Origin: an uncultured Bacillota bacterium | Lineage (GTDB): Bacteria; Bacillota_I; Bacilli_A; RF39; UBA660 | DNA length: 7,788 nucleotides | Assembly: GCA_946540075.1 (NCBI GenBank) | Contig: CAMNHZ010000040.1 | Location: forward strand, 1 to 7,788 | Direction: 5' to 3' | In this document: piece by piece, positions 1-4,192 of the stretch | Layout: every line of letters begins with the position of its first letter | How positions within the stretch are numbered: position 1 is the stretch's first letter | Program-made: the position numbers and the translations under genes | The notes under the pieces: model-generated | The model's input: only the letters and a program-made list of their open reading frames with translations | Told to the model about the DNA's origin: nothing | The model's database searches: none

Positions 1-121
1 ATAAGCTCTTCTTTTATTATAAAACAAGTTATATTTTCAATGATTTGTAATAAATAATCTATGAATTTTAATTTTTTTTAATATTAATAATCCATATCTG
101 AGAAGGTAATCTTTAATTTTA

Positions 122-135
122 GGAACAAATGTTCG
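122..135. promoter_or_regulatory. LexA operator (SOS box) of recA
   Basis: The site reads GGAACAAATGTTCG, which matches the Bacillus-type LexA consensus CGAAC-N4-GTTCG at every defined position except the first base (G for C). It ends 9 bp before the -35 element of the recA promoter, so bound LexA would be expected to block RNA polymerase. By established knowledge, LexA self-cleaves on contact with RecA filaments, which makes recA autoregulated and DNA-damage inducible. lexA itself is not in the window. Its presence in the genome is inferred. Confidence 0.85.
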
Positions 136-144
136 TAAAAAGTA

Positions 145-173
145 TTGACAATTGTTTATTAATATTATAAAAT
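145..173 (+). promoter_or_regulatory. recA promoter
   Basis: A perfect -35 TTGACA (145-150), a 17-bp spacer and the -10 TAAAAT (168-173) form a vegetative sigma-A-type promoter. Transcription should start near 180, giving a leader of about 20 nt that holds only the ribosome site AGGAGG (187-192). The LexA box lies just upstream. Confidence 0.8.
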
Positions 174-198
174 GTAATCAGATGTTAGGAGGAATATA

Positions 199-1230
199 AT
201 GGCAAAGGCATCAAATGATAAAACCTTAGATCAGGTATTAAAAGATATTGAAAAACAATTTGGTAAGGGTTCTGTTATGAAACTTGGTGATAGTGTTCAT
301 CGTGATATAGAAGTTATATCTTCAGGATCTCTTATGTTAGATAAGTCACTTGGAATAGGTGGGTTCCCTAAAGGAAGGATAATTGAAATATATGGACCTG
401 AATCAAGTGGTAAAACTACTTTTGCTCTTCATGCAATAGCTGAAGCTCAAAAGTGCGGTGGTAAAGTAGCATTTATAGATGCTGAGCATGCATTAGATCC
501 AACGTATGCGGAAAAGATTGGTGTAAATATAGATGATTTATTACTTTCACAACCAGATAATGGTGAACAAGCATTAGAAATTTGTGAGGCTCTTGTAAGA
601 AGTGGGGCAATTAGTGTTATTGTAATCGATTCTGTTGCAGCATTAGTACCACAGGCAGAAATAGAGGGTGAAATGGGTGACTCTCATGTTGGGCTTCAAG
701 CTCGTTTAATGAGTCAAGCTTTAAGAAAGTTATCTGGTATAATTAATAAGACTAATACTATATGTATTTTCATTAACCAACTTCGTGAAAAAGTAGGTGT
801 TATGTTTGGAAATCCTGAAACTACTACTGGTGGGCGAGCACTTAAGTTTTATGCTTCTATAAGACTTGAAATTAGAAGAGGTGAGCAAATTAAACTTGGC
901 ACTGAAATAATTGGTAATAAGGCTAATATTAAGGTTGTTAAGAATAAGATGGCGCCACCATTTAAAAATTGTAGTGTTGATATTATGTATGGTGAAGGTG
1001 TTTCTAGAACTGGAGAAATAGTTGATATGGGTGCTGAAGCTGGTATACTTGAAAAATCTGGTTCATGGTACTCTTACAATGGAGAAAAACTTGGTCAAGG
1101 AAAAGAAACAATTAAGGAACTTTTAAAGAAAGATAATAAGCTACGTGAAGAATTAGAAGGTAAAATTAGACAATATTATGAAATAGATGGAAGTATTAAA
1201 AATGAATCTATAGAAAAAAAAGAGGATTAA
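199..1230 (+). CDS. recA: Recombinase A (RecA)
   Basis: RecA polymerises on single-stranded DNA, uses ATP to drive homologous pairing and strand exchange in repair, and acts as co-protease for LexA cleavage in the SOS response. The protein is 343 residues, the normal family length. Visible family signatures are the Walker A loop GPESSGKTT (66-74), catalytic Glu96 in IDAEHALD, the Walker B strand ending at Asp144 (VIVIDS), Gln194 in the FINQLR switch before the L2 DNA-binding loop (about 195-210), and the KNKMAPPFK segment (248-256) whose Lys248 and Lys250 contact ATP across the subunit interface. The C-terminal tail is mixed Lys/Glu rather than strongly acidic. The ATG is fixed by AGGAGG 6 nt upstream and by alignment with the E. 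coli residue numbering. A LexA operator and a strong promoter precede the gene, and a hairpin terminator overlaps its stop codon. It appears monocistronic. Confidence 0.98.
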   Translation: MAKASNDKTLDQVLKDIEKQFGKGSVMKLGDSVHRDIEVISSGSLMLDKSLGIGGFPKGRIIEIYGPESSGKTTFALHAIAEAQKCGGKVAFIDAEHALDPTYAEKIGVNIDDLLLSQPDNGEQALEICEALVRSGAISVIVIDSVAALVPQAEIEGEMGDSHVGLQARLMSQALRKLSGIINKTNTICIFINQLREKVGVMFGNPETTTGGRALKFYASIRLEIRRGEQIKLGTEIIGNKANIKVVKNKMAPPFKNCSVDIMYGEGVSRTGEIVDMGAEAGILEKSGSWYSYNGEKLGQGKETIKELLKKDNKLREELEGKIRQYYEIDGSIKNESIEKKED

Positions 1231-1240
1231 TTCCTCTTTT
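1218..1240. terminator. Bidirectional terminator between recA and tRNA-Ser
   Basis: AAAAGAGGA (1218-1226), a 5-nt loop and TCCTCTTTT (1232-1240) form a 9-bp stem that includes the recA stop codon. Rightward, the U-tract is only the four T of the stem. Leftward, the A-run at 1214-1221 gives eight U after the hairpin, a strong signal for transcription coming from tRNA-Ser. It probably serves both converging units. Confidence 0.75.
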
Positions 1241-1261
1241 AAAAAAATCTCTTAACGAGAT
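1241..1261 (-). terminator. Terminator of tRNA-Ser (first of two)
   Basis: Read on the minus strand, ATCTC (1261-1257), loop GTTAA, GAGAT (1251-1247) and then six T (1246-1241) make a short hairpin with a U-tract, 13 nt beyond the tRNA CCA end. The stem is only 5 bp, and the stronger hairpin at 1218-1240 backs it up. Confidence 0.6.
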
Positions 1262-1273
1262 AAATTAATATAA

Positions 1274-1364
1274 TGGCGGAGTAGGCGAGATTTGAACTCG
1301 CGCGCCAGTTGCCCGACCTACACCCTTAGCAGGGGCGCCTCTTCAGCCACTTGAGTACTACTCC
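1274..1364 (-). tRNA. tRNA-Ser (anticodon GCT)
   Basis: This is a class II tRNA with a long variable arm. On the minus strand the acceptor GGAGTAG (1364-1358) pairs with CTACTCC (1284-1278), followed by discriminator G and an encoded CCA (1276-1274). The anticodon loop CTGCTAA sits between the stem halves CGCCC and GGGTG. The anticodon GCT (complement of 1328-1330) reads AGC and AGT serine codons. The T arm is GCGAG-TTCAAAT-CTCGC. It converges with recA. Confidence 0.97.
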
Positions 1365-1378
1365 AAGTCACATTTATA

Positions 1379-1407
1379 ATTTTACATTAAAGTTTAAAAT
1401 GTGTCAA
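1379..1407 (-). promoter_or_regulatory. tRNA-Ser promoter
   Basis: On the minus strand TTGACA (1407-1402), a 17-bp spacer and TAAAAT (1384-1379) lie 15 bp before the first tRNA base. Both hexamers and the spacing are the same as in the recA promoter. Confidence 0.8.
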
Positions 1408-1446
1408 CTCTTTTGCTAGTTAAAATTATATATATTTGCATCATTT

Positions 1447-1477
1447 TTGCTTATATTCTTAAAAAAGGTGTTATAAT
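1447..1477 (+). promoter_or_regulatory. Promoter of the coiled-coil / deacetylase operon
   Basis: A perfect -10 TATAAT (1472-1477) is preceded by TGT, giving an extended -10. The -35 is poor (TTGCTT at 1447-1452, spacer 19), as expected when an extended -10 compensates. A 5' leader of about 40 nt follows. It contains a 14-bp AT palindrome (1492-1505) of unknown meaning and then the GGGAG ribosome site (1509-1513). Confidence 0.65.
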
Positions 1478-1524
1478 ATTTTCGGGTTGTTATAAAAATT
1501 TTTATTTTGGGAGCAGTGATTTAA

Positions 1525-1860
1525 ATGTATAAGAATAAGATATTGCGAATAATTAAGAAAATTAAGAAAGATAAACATCTTTTAGTTTTAATTACATTAA
1601 TCATATTGTTTATCTTTTTAAATATTAAATATATTAAAAAGAATGAGAGAGTTAATGAAAAACTAAATAATTACAAGCATGAATTATCTATTTATGATAG
1701 TATCGTAGAAAAATATACTGCTAAAAACCAAGAACTTAATAAATCTAAACAAGATAAAATTGAACAGAATAAAAAGAAAAGACAAAATCTTAATGATAGG
1801 AAAAAAAGATTGAACGAACTTAGAAAAAATATTGCTTCCTTGAAAAAGGAGGTTAAGTAA
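1525..1860 (+). CDS. Small membrane-anchored coiled-coil protein
   Basis: I do not recognise a named family. The 111-residue protein has a Lys-rich cytoplasmic start (1-18), one transmembrane helix at about 19-37, and a highly charged Lys/Glu/Asn/Gln helix (about 40-110) with the heptad-like look of a coiled coil. It has no catalytic motif. The predicted topology is N-in with the coiled coil outside. The ATG lies 11 nt after GGGAG, and no better start is near. The stop is 2 nt before the deacetylase ATG, and the deacetylase ribosome site lies inside the last codons of this gene, so the two are very likely translationally coupled. The shape (short N-tail, one helix, coiled coil) resembles divisome proteins such as FtsB/DivIC/FtsL, but no specific residues support that. 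A scaffold or partner for the deacetylase is the more economical inference, because the deacetylase also carries a membrane helix plus a charged stalk. Confidence 0.8.
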   Translation: MYKNKILRIIKKIKKDKHLLVLITLIILFIFLNIKYIKKNERVNEKLNNYKHELSIYDSIVEKYTAKNQELNKSKQDKIEQNKKKRQNLNDRKKRLNELRKNIASLKKEVK

Positions 1861-1862
1861 GT

Positions 1863-2798
1863 ATGAGAAAGATTAAATTATTGTTATTGTTAATTGTATT
1901 TATCTTATTTAATTCATATGTTATACAAAAAGGTATCTATATAAATAATTCAATAAAAGAAAACAAATATAGTAAGAAATTAAATAAAGAAATTATGTTG
2001 AAAAAAAAGGTTAGCTCTGGAATAAAGGATAATGTATTACTAGATAGTTCTATCGCAATTACAGACAATTTAATTAATGATGTAAATATAGATATAGAAA
2101 AAAAAGAAAAAGAAAAAGATAAATTAGATGAAAAATTATTAGCTATGAAGAAGCAACCAATTATAAATGATTATAAAACAGCGTATCTTACTTTTGATGA
2201 TGGACCAAGTTGGTTGACACCAGAAATATTAGATATTCTAAAAAAACATAATGCTCACGCAACATTTTTTGTAGTTAATGCAGTTGACAATTATAAAGAT
2301 GTTTTAAATAGAATGGTAAATGAAGGTCACACTATAGGTTTACATTCAGCAACTCATAAATATGATTATATTTATTCATCTGAACAAGCATATTTTGATG
2401 ATCTTAATAGAATTAAAGATAGTGTAAAAAGATTAACTGGCTATAATTCTACATTGATTAGATTTCCTGGAGGAAGTTCTAATACAGTGAGTGCTAAGTA
2501 TAATAAAGGAATTATGAGTAGGCTTACAAAAGAAGTACAGGTTAGGGGATTTTATTATCATGATTGGAATGTTGATAGTGGTGATGCTGCAGGAGCAAAT
2601 GCTGATAGAATGATAAGTAATATTGAAAGAGTTCCTAGTGATAAAAAATATGTTAATGTCTTAATGCATGATGCTGGAAGTAAGAGACAAACGGTTTTAG
2701 CCCTTGACCGTATAATAACTTACTATGAACAAAACGGTTATCATCTAGAAGCATTAAAAGAATCTTCACCATGTGTTAGGCATGCAGTTAATAATTGA
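1863..2798 (+). CDS. Membrane-anchored polysaccharide (peptidoglycan) deacetylase, NodB family
   Basis: This is a carbohydrate esterase family 4 enzyme, which uses a divalent metal to remove N-acetyl groups, here most likely from cell-wall glycan outside the membrane. Residues 4-21 form a signal-anchor helix. Residues 30-100 form a charged, probably coiled-coil stalk rich in Lys/Glu. The NodB domain runs from about 105 to 300. All five motifs are present: TFDDGP (110-115, metal-binding Asp113 after the catalytic-base Asp112), HSATH (His161 and His165, metal ligands), RFPGG (200-204), DWNVDSGDA (234-242) and LMHD (267-270, His269). The motif spelling resembles PdaA/PgdA-type peptidoglycan deacetylases, which confer lysozyme resistance or act in spore cortex. 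Which of these applies cannot be told here, and chitooligosaccharide activity is not excluded. The start follows AAAGGAGG (1845-1852) with 10-nt spacing. It is the second gene of an operon with the coiled-coil protein. The TGA stop lies inside the terminator stem. Confidence 0.93.
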   Translation: MRKIKLLLLLIVFILFNSYVIQKGIYINNSIKENKYSKKLNKEIMLKKKVSSGIKDNVLLDSSIAITDNLINDVNIDIEKKEKEKDKLDEKLLAMKKQPIINDYKTAYLTFDDGPSWLTPEILDILKKHNAHATFFVVNAVDNYKDVLNRMVNEGHTIGLHSATHKYDYIYSSEQAYFDDLNRIKDSVKRLTGYNSTLIRFPGGSSNTVSAKYNKGIMSRLTKEVQVRGFYYHDWNVDSGDAAGANADRMISNIERVPSDKKYVNVLMHDAGSKRQTVLALDRIITYYEQNGYHLEALKESSPCVRHAVNN

Positions 2799-2847
2799 TA
2801 TATATAGGCACTTATAATTAATTTAATTATAAATTATCAATTTTTTT
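2793..2847 (+). terminator. Terminator of the deacetylase operon
   Basis: AATTGATA (2793-2800) pairs with TATCAATT (2835-2842), and nested inside, TTATAATTAA (2812-2821) pairs with TTAATTATAA (2823-2832). Seven T (2841-2847) follow. The outer stem contains the deacetylase stop codon. The pairing is almost all A-U, so the hairpin is weaker than the others in the window. Part of its inner arm is also the left arm of the 15-bp inverted repeat at 2805-2906. Confidence 0.55.
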
Positions 2848-2906
2848 CAAAAACTTAGAAAAAGTATTGACTTTTAATTATATTATGGTAAAATTATAAG
2901 TGCCTA
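2805..2906. repeat. Perfect 15-bp inverted repeat around the tRNA-Gly promoter
   Basis: TAGGCACTTATAATT (2805-2819) is the exact reverse complement of AATTATAAGTGCCTA (2892-2906), and the pairing stops at both ends. The 72 bp between the arms holds the deacetylase U-tract and the tRNA-Gly -35, and the right arm covers the -10 and start site. If the outermost TA on each side is read as a target duplication, the rest is a ~98-bp element with 13-bp terminal repeats, the form of a small Tc1/mariner/IS630-type MITE. A paired operator or a chance repeat are the alternatives. No second copy is present in the window. Confidence 0.6.
2867..2894 (+). promoter_or_regulatory. tRNA-Gly promoter
   Basis: TTGACT (2867-2872), a 16-bp spacer and TAAAAT (2889-2894) with an upstream TGG (extended -10). 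Initiation should fall near 2901, about 12 nt before the tRNA and inside the right arm of the inverted repeat. Confidence 0.7.
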
Positions 2907-2912
2907 CTAAAT

Positions 2913-2986
2913 GCGGATGTAGTTTAATGGTAGAACCTCAGCCTTCCAAGCTGACTACGTGGGTTCGATTCCCATCATCCGCTCCA
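2913..2986 (+). tRNA. tRNA-Gly (anticodon TCC)
   Basis: The acceptor GCGGATG (2913-2919) pairs with CATCCGC (2976-2982), followed by discriminator T and an encoded CCA (2984-2986). The anticodon stem TCAGC/GCTGA encloses the loop CTTCCAA with anticodon TCC (2945-2947), which reads GGA and GGG. The T arm contains GGGTTCGATTCCC. It is 74 nt long, with its own promoter and a terminator 15 nt downstream. Confidence 0.97.
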
Positions 2987-3000
2987 TATTGTTTATTAAG

Positions 3001-3021
3001 ACTTGCTTTTAGCAAGTTTTT
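3001..3021 (+). terminator. Terminator of tRNA-Gly
   Basis: ACTTGCT (3001-3007), loop TTT and AGCAAGT (3011-3017), ending in a run of five T (3017-3021). This is a compact canonical intrinsic terminator. The -35 proposed for the antisense RNA lies inside it. Confidence 0.85.
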
Positions 3022-3031
3022 ATGTTACTAT
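3003..3031 (+). promoter_or_regulatory. Candidate promoter of the antisense RNA
   Basis: TTGCTT (3003-3008), a 17-bp spacer and TACTAT (3026-3031), preceded by TGT at 3023-3025 (extended -10). The start would be near 3038. The -35 lies within the tRNA-Gly terminator. A second, weaker possibility is TAAAAT at 3055-3060, which has no credible -35 and would start the RNA near 3067. Confidence 0.4.
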
Positions 3032-3052
3032 GTATATAGATGAAGTTATCTT

Positions 3053-3102
3053 CATAAAATAAAGAAGGGAACATTCAGTTTTGCTATGTTGAATGTCTAC
3101 CC
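3053..3102 (-). terminator. Probable 3' end of the small-peptide mRNA
   Basis: On the minus strand GGG-TAG-ACATTCA (3102-3090), a 12-nt loop and TGAATGT-T-CCC (3077-3067) form a hairpin with an internal loop, followed by a T-rich stretch (TTCTTTATTTT). It is less clean than a textbook terminator, since the U-tract is interrupted. The same bases can pair instead with the 5' end of the mRNA. Confidence 0.5.
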
Positions 3103-3117
3103 TAATAAATTAAGTTA

Positions 3118-3158
3118 GACATTTAATTCATATTGTATGAATTAAGTGTCATTTTTTT
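3118..3158 (+). terminator. Strong plus-strand terminator overlapping the small-peptide stop codon
   Basis: GACATTTAATTCATA (3118-3132), loop TTG and TATGAATTAAGTGTC (3136-3150) form a 15-bp stem with one G-U pair, followed by A and seven T (3152-3158). On the minus strand the same T-run encodes the two final lysines, and the stem starts in the stop codon. Because tRNA-Gly already has its own terminator at 3001-3021, this one implies a separate plus-strand transcript. Confidence 0.8.
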
Positions 3159-3241
3159 ATTACTAAAACCAACAAGGTTAAGAGTAGTAAAATGAGTGAT
3201 ATGTAGCGAAGCAACTTTATGTTGTATTCACGTTTTTTCAT
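3149..3241 (-). CDS. Small hydrophobic peptide, candidate type I toxin
   Basis: A 30-residue frame starts at ATG 3241, nine nt after a perfect AGGAGG (3256-3251), and ends with TGA. The peptide has a basic start (MKKREYNIK), one uninterrupted hydrophobic helix at about 10-28 (ISLILLLLTLLVLVI at 14-28) and two terminal lysines. This is the composition of membrane-acting type I toxins and of small membrane peptides generally. I do not see the sequence signature of Fst/Ldr, TxpA/BsrG, Hok or TisB, so no family is assigned. Its codons use C in third position (CTC, CGC, TAC, AAC, ACC) more often than the neighbouring genes, which may point to transfer. Support beyond the frame comes from its own promoter, the ribosome site in a hairpin, the 5'-3' complementarity and an antisense transcription unit. 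Toxicity is inference. A regulatory or stress membrane peptide is possible. Confidence 0.7.
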   Translation of the reverse strand: MKKREYNIKLLRYISLILLLLTLLVLVIKK

Positions 3242-3249
3242 TCTCTCAA

Positions 3250-3275
3250 ACCTCCTCTCTATAAAGAGTAGAGGT
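3250..3275 (-). promoter_or_regulatory. Hairpin occluding the ribosome site of the small-peptide gene
   Basis: In the minus-strand RNA, ACCUC (3275-3271) pairs with GAGGU (3254-3250), which covers most of the AGGAGG ribosome site, and an inner CUCU/AGAG stem (3268-3265 with 3260-3257) closes a UUAU loop. Sequestration of the ribosome site is common in type I toxin mRNAs and keeps the full-length message silent. The 5' half (ACCU) is also the end of the segment that pairs with the mRNA 3' end, so the two structures compete. Confidence 0.55.
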
Positions 3276-3306
3276 AGACACTCAACAACTAAATGTTCCT
3301 AAATAA

Positions 3307-3335
3307 ATTATACCAAACACATGTTTGTACATCAA
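3307..3335 (-). promoter_or_regulatory. Promoter of the small-peptide gene
   Basis: On the minus strand TTGATG (3335-3330), a 17-bp spacer and a perfect TATAAT (3312-3307). The expected start is the A at 3300, giving a 59-nt 5' UTR whose first bases are the arm of the inverted repeat. Confidence 0.8.
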
Positions 3336-3466
3336 TAGTTATATGAAAAAATATGTTAAAATATTTGATAATATTATATAATTAAATTGATTAGAACATT
3401 ATAGTTCGCAACCTGTATCTTAATCGCTCCATATGTAAAAATCGTCGGAACAACAGATGTTAAGGC
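3336..3466. other. Unassigned stretch before an orphan terminator
   Basis: Bases 3336-3390 are nearly pure A/T. They contain a TATAAT (3377-3382) with no convincing -35 (TGTTAA at 3354). Bases 3394-3466 are clearly richer in G and C and lead directly into a plus-strand terminator, so a short plus-strand RNA is possible. One plus frame (TTC at 3405 to TAA at 3482-3484) stays open and reads plausibly as protein (for example IAPYVKIVGTTDVKAKL) but has no start codon. It could be a gene remnant or chance. I do not recognise any known RNA family here. Confidence 0.35.
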
Positions 3467-3496
3467 AAAACTTAATTCTTTTAATTAAGTTTTTTT
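3467..3496 (+). terminator. Orphan plus-strand terminator
   Basis: AAAACTTAATT (3467-3477), loop CTTTT and AATTAAGTTTT (3483-3493), ending in seven T (3490-3496). It is a well-formed intrinsic terminator, but no plus-strand gene precedes it within 480 bp other than the proposed antisense RNA, which has its own terminator. Confidence 0.75.
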
Positions 3497-3548
3497 ATGT
3501 CTAAGAAAGGTTGTGTTGATATTGTTTATGATGTTAAAGAGTTTTATC

Positions 3549-3588
3549 AAAAAAAGAAGATGGCTTATCATTGTAAGTCATCTTCTTT
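3549..3588 (-). terminator. Terminator of the 726/206-residue gene pair
   Basis: On the minus strand AAAGAAGATGACTTA (3588-3574), a 6-nt loop holding the TGA stop codon, and TAAGCCATCTTCTTT (3567-3553) form a 15-position stem with one C-A mismatch, followed by a T-run (3555-3549). The upstream arm is made of the final codons of the 206-residue gene. Confidence 0.85.
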
Positions 3589-4188
3589 GTATAAATATTC
3601 ATCAGGAATATTAGGATATCCACTAATATAATAATTAAAAATGTCATTAAGTATTTGAATACAAATATTATATGCTTTTTCATCAAGTTTTCCACTGTTA
3701 TTATTGTTATGCAATTGATTTTTGATATTCATATATATTTTTTCATATTCTGATTTATCAGCATTTATTATATTATTAACATCAACAGCAATTTTGCTTA
3801 ATTCTTTTATTTCTAAATCAATTTTTGAATCAACTAATTCTTCAATTTGTCCAATTTGTTCATATAATGCAAGTGCTAAAAGATATTTTAAGCATTCATT
3901 ATTATATTCTTTTTCATATTGTATTAAATAATTTTTTAATTCATCTATTGAATAATTTGTAATATTATTTTCACTTAGTTGTACACAAGGGTCAGAATCT
4001 AGCACATAACCTTTTAATGATATTTTATTTAATTTTAAAGTTTTTTCAATTTGATAATCATCTTCAGATAATTCAACAAGTTCATTTGCTTTTGTGATGA
4101 AATCAAACATTTTTTTATTTATATTATCATGTATTTTATCAATTTCAACATAAGATTCTAATATTTTCACATTTAAATTATCATTCAT
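3568..4188 (-). CDS. Acidic helical protein of unknown function (206 aa)
   Basis: Not recognised. The protein has no signal peptide and no membrane segment. It is rich in Glu, Asp, Asn, Ile and Leu and looks almost entirely alpha-helical, with likely amphipathic helices at about 14-40, 80-120, 124-158 and 168-188, and an acidic end (PDEYLYKEDDLQ). Residues 101-109 (KYLLALALY) are the most hydrophobic helix but too short to span a membrane. It has two cysteines, at 68 and 99, plus Cys176. It begins 4 nt after the 726-residue gene stops, and its ribosome site (AGAGG, 4201-4197) lies within that gene's last codons, so the two are coupled and probably act together. A cytosolic partner of the tail-anchored protein is the natural inference. 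The start is the first ATG with a ribosome site at 8-nt spacing. Confidence 0.85.
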   Translation of the reverse strand: MNDNLNVKILESYVEIDKIHDNINKKMFDFITKANELVELSEDDYQIEKTLKLNKISLKGYVLDSDPCVQLSENNITNYSIDELKNYLIQYEKEYNNECLKYLLALALYEQIGQIEELVDSKIDLEIKELSKIAVDVNNIINADKSEYEKIYMNIKNQLHNNNNSGKLDEKAYNICIQILNDIFNYYISGYPNIPDEYLYKEDDLQ

Positions 4189-4192
4189 ATCT

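Larger units (their letters stand above)
3038..3158 (+). ncRNA. Candidate antitoxin RNA, antisense to the 3' part of the small-peptide mRNA
   Basis: This is a predicted plus-strand RNA of about 120 nt. It has no start-stop reading frame of interest and would fold into three hairpins: ATGAAG/CTTCAT (3040-3055), ACATTCA/TGAATGT (3071-3096, with an outer GGG/CCC) and the terminator stem (3118-3150). It would run through the whole 3' UTR of the minus-strand peptide mRNA and its last codons. Convergent 3'-overlapping antitoxin RNAs of this kind are known from Bacillus (RatA against txpA, SR4 against bsrG), where pairing blocks translation or recruits RNase III. The terminator is strong evidence that a plus-strand transcript ends here. 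The promoter and the role are inference. Confidence 0.45.
3067..3300. repeat. Imperfect inverted repeat framing the small-peptide gene
   Basis: The minus-strand sequence GGAACATTTAGTT (3299-3287) followed by GTTGAGTGTCTACCT (3286-3272) matches plus-strand GGAACATTCAGTT (3068-3080) and GTTGAATGTCTACCC (3088-3102). The plus copy has 7 extra bases (3081-3087). Of 28 aligned positions 25 are identical. The three differences are transitions, and each yields a G-U pair in a minus-strand transcript but an A-C mismatch in a plus-strand one. The repeat begins at the predicted first base of the peptide mRNA, so the simplest reading is a 5'-3' closure of that mRNA. Terminal repeats of a small mobile unit are the alternative. 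Confidence 0.7.

Noticed and set aside
1..57. Open reading in frame 1 from the window edge to TAA at 55-57, possibly the tail of an upstream gene
   Set aside because: Only 18 codons are visible, with no recognisable motif and no terminator after it. It cannot be told from chance in such AT-rich DNA. Bases 58-121 also show nothing.
3067..3102. Direct-repeat antitoxin recognition as in the Fst/par system
   Set aside because: The repeats are inverted, not direct, so a plus-strand RNA would have the same sequence as the toxin-mRNA leader rather than its complement. Pairing there would be limited to hairpin arm exchange. The convergent 3' overlap fits RatA/SR4-type systems better.
3393..3410. GAACATTATAGTTCG looks like a second LexA box
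   Set aside because: The half-sites GAAC and GTTC are 6 bp apart. LexA in this group needs 4 bp (as at 122-135), and no recognised gene follows.
3497..3631. 44-codon plus-strand frame starting ATGTCTAAGAAAGG
   Set aside because: There is no ribosome site (the ATG follows the T-run of a terminator). The frame runs antisense through the terminator and end of the 206-residue gene. Its protein-like start could at most be a remnant.
3722..3931. Plus-strand frame of 69 codons inside the 206-residue gene
   Set aside because: It is the antisense shadow of a well-supported minus-strand gene, is Ser/Phe/Ile-rich as expected from reversed AT-rich codons, and has no ribosome site.
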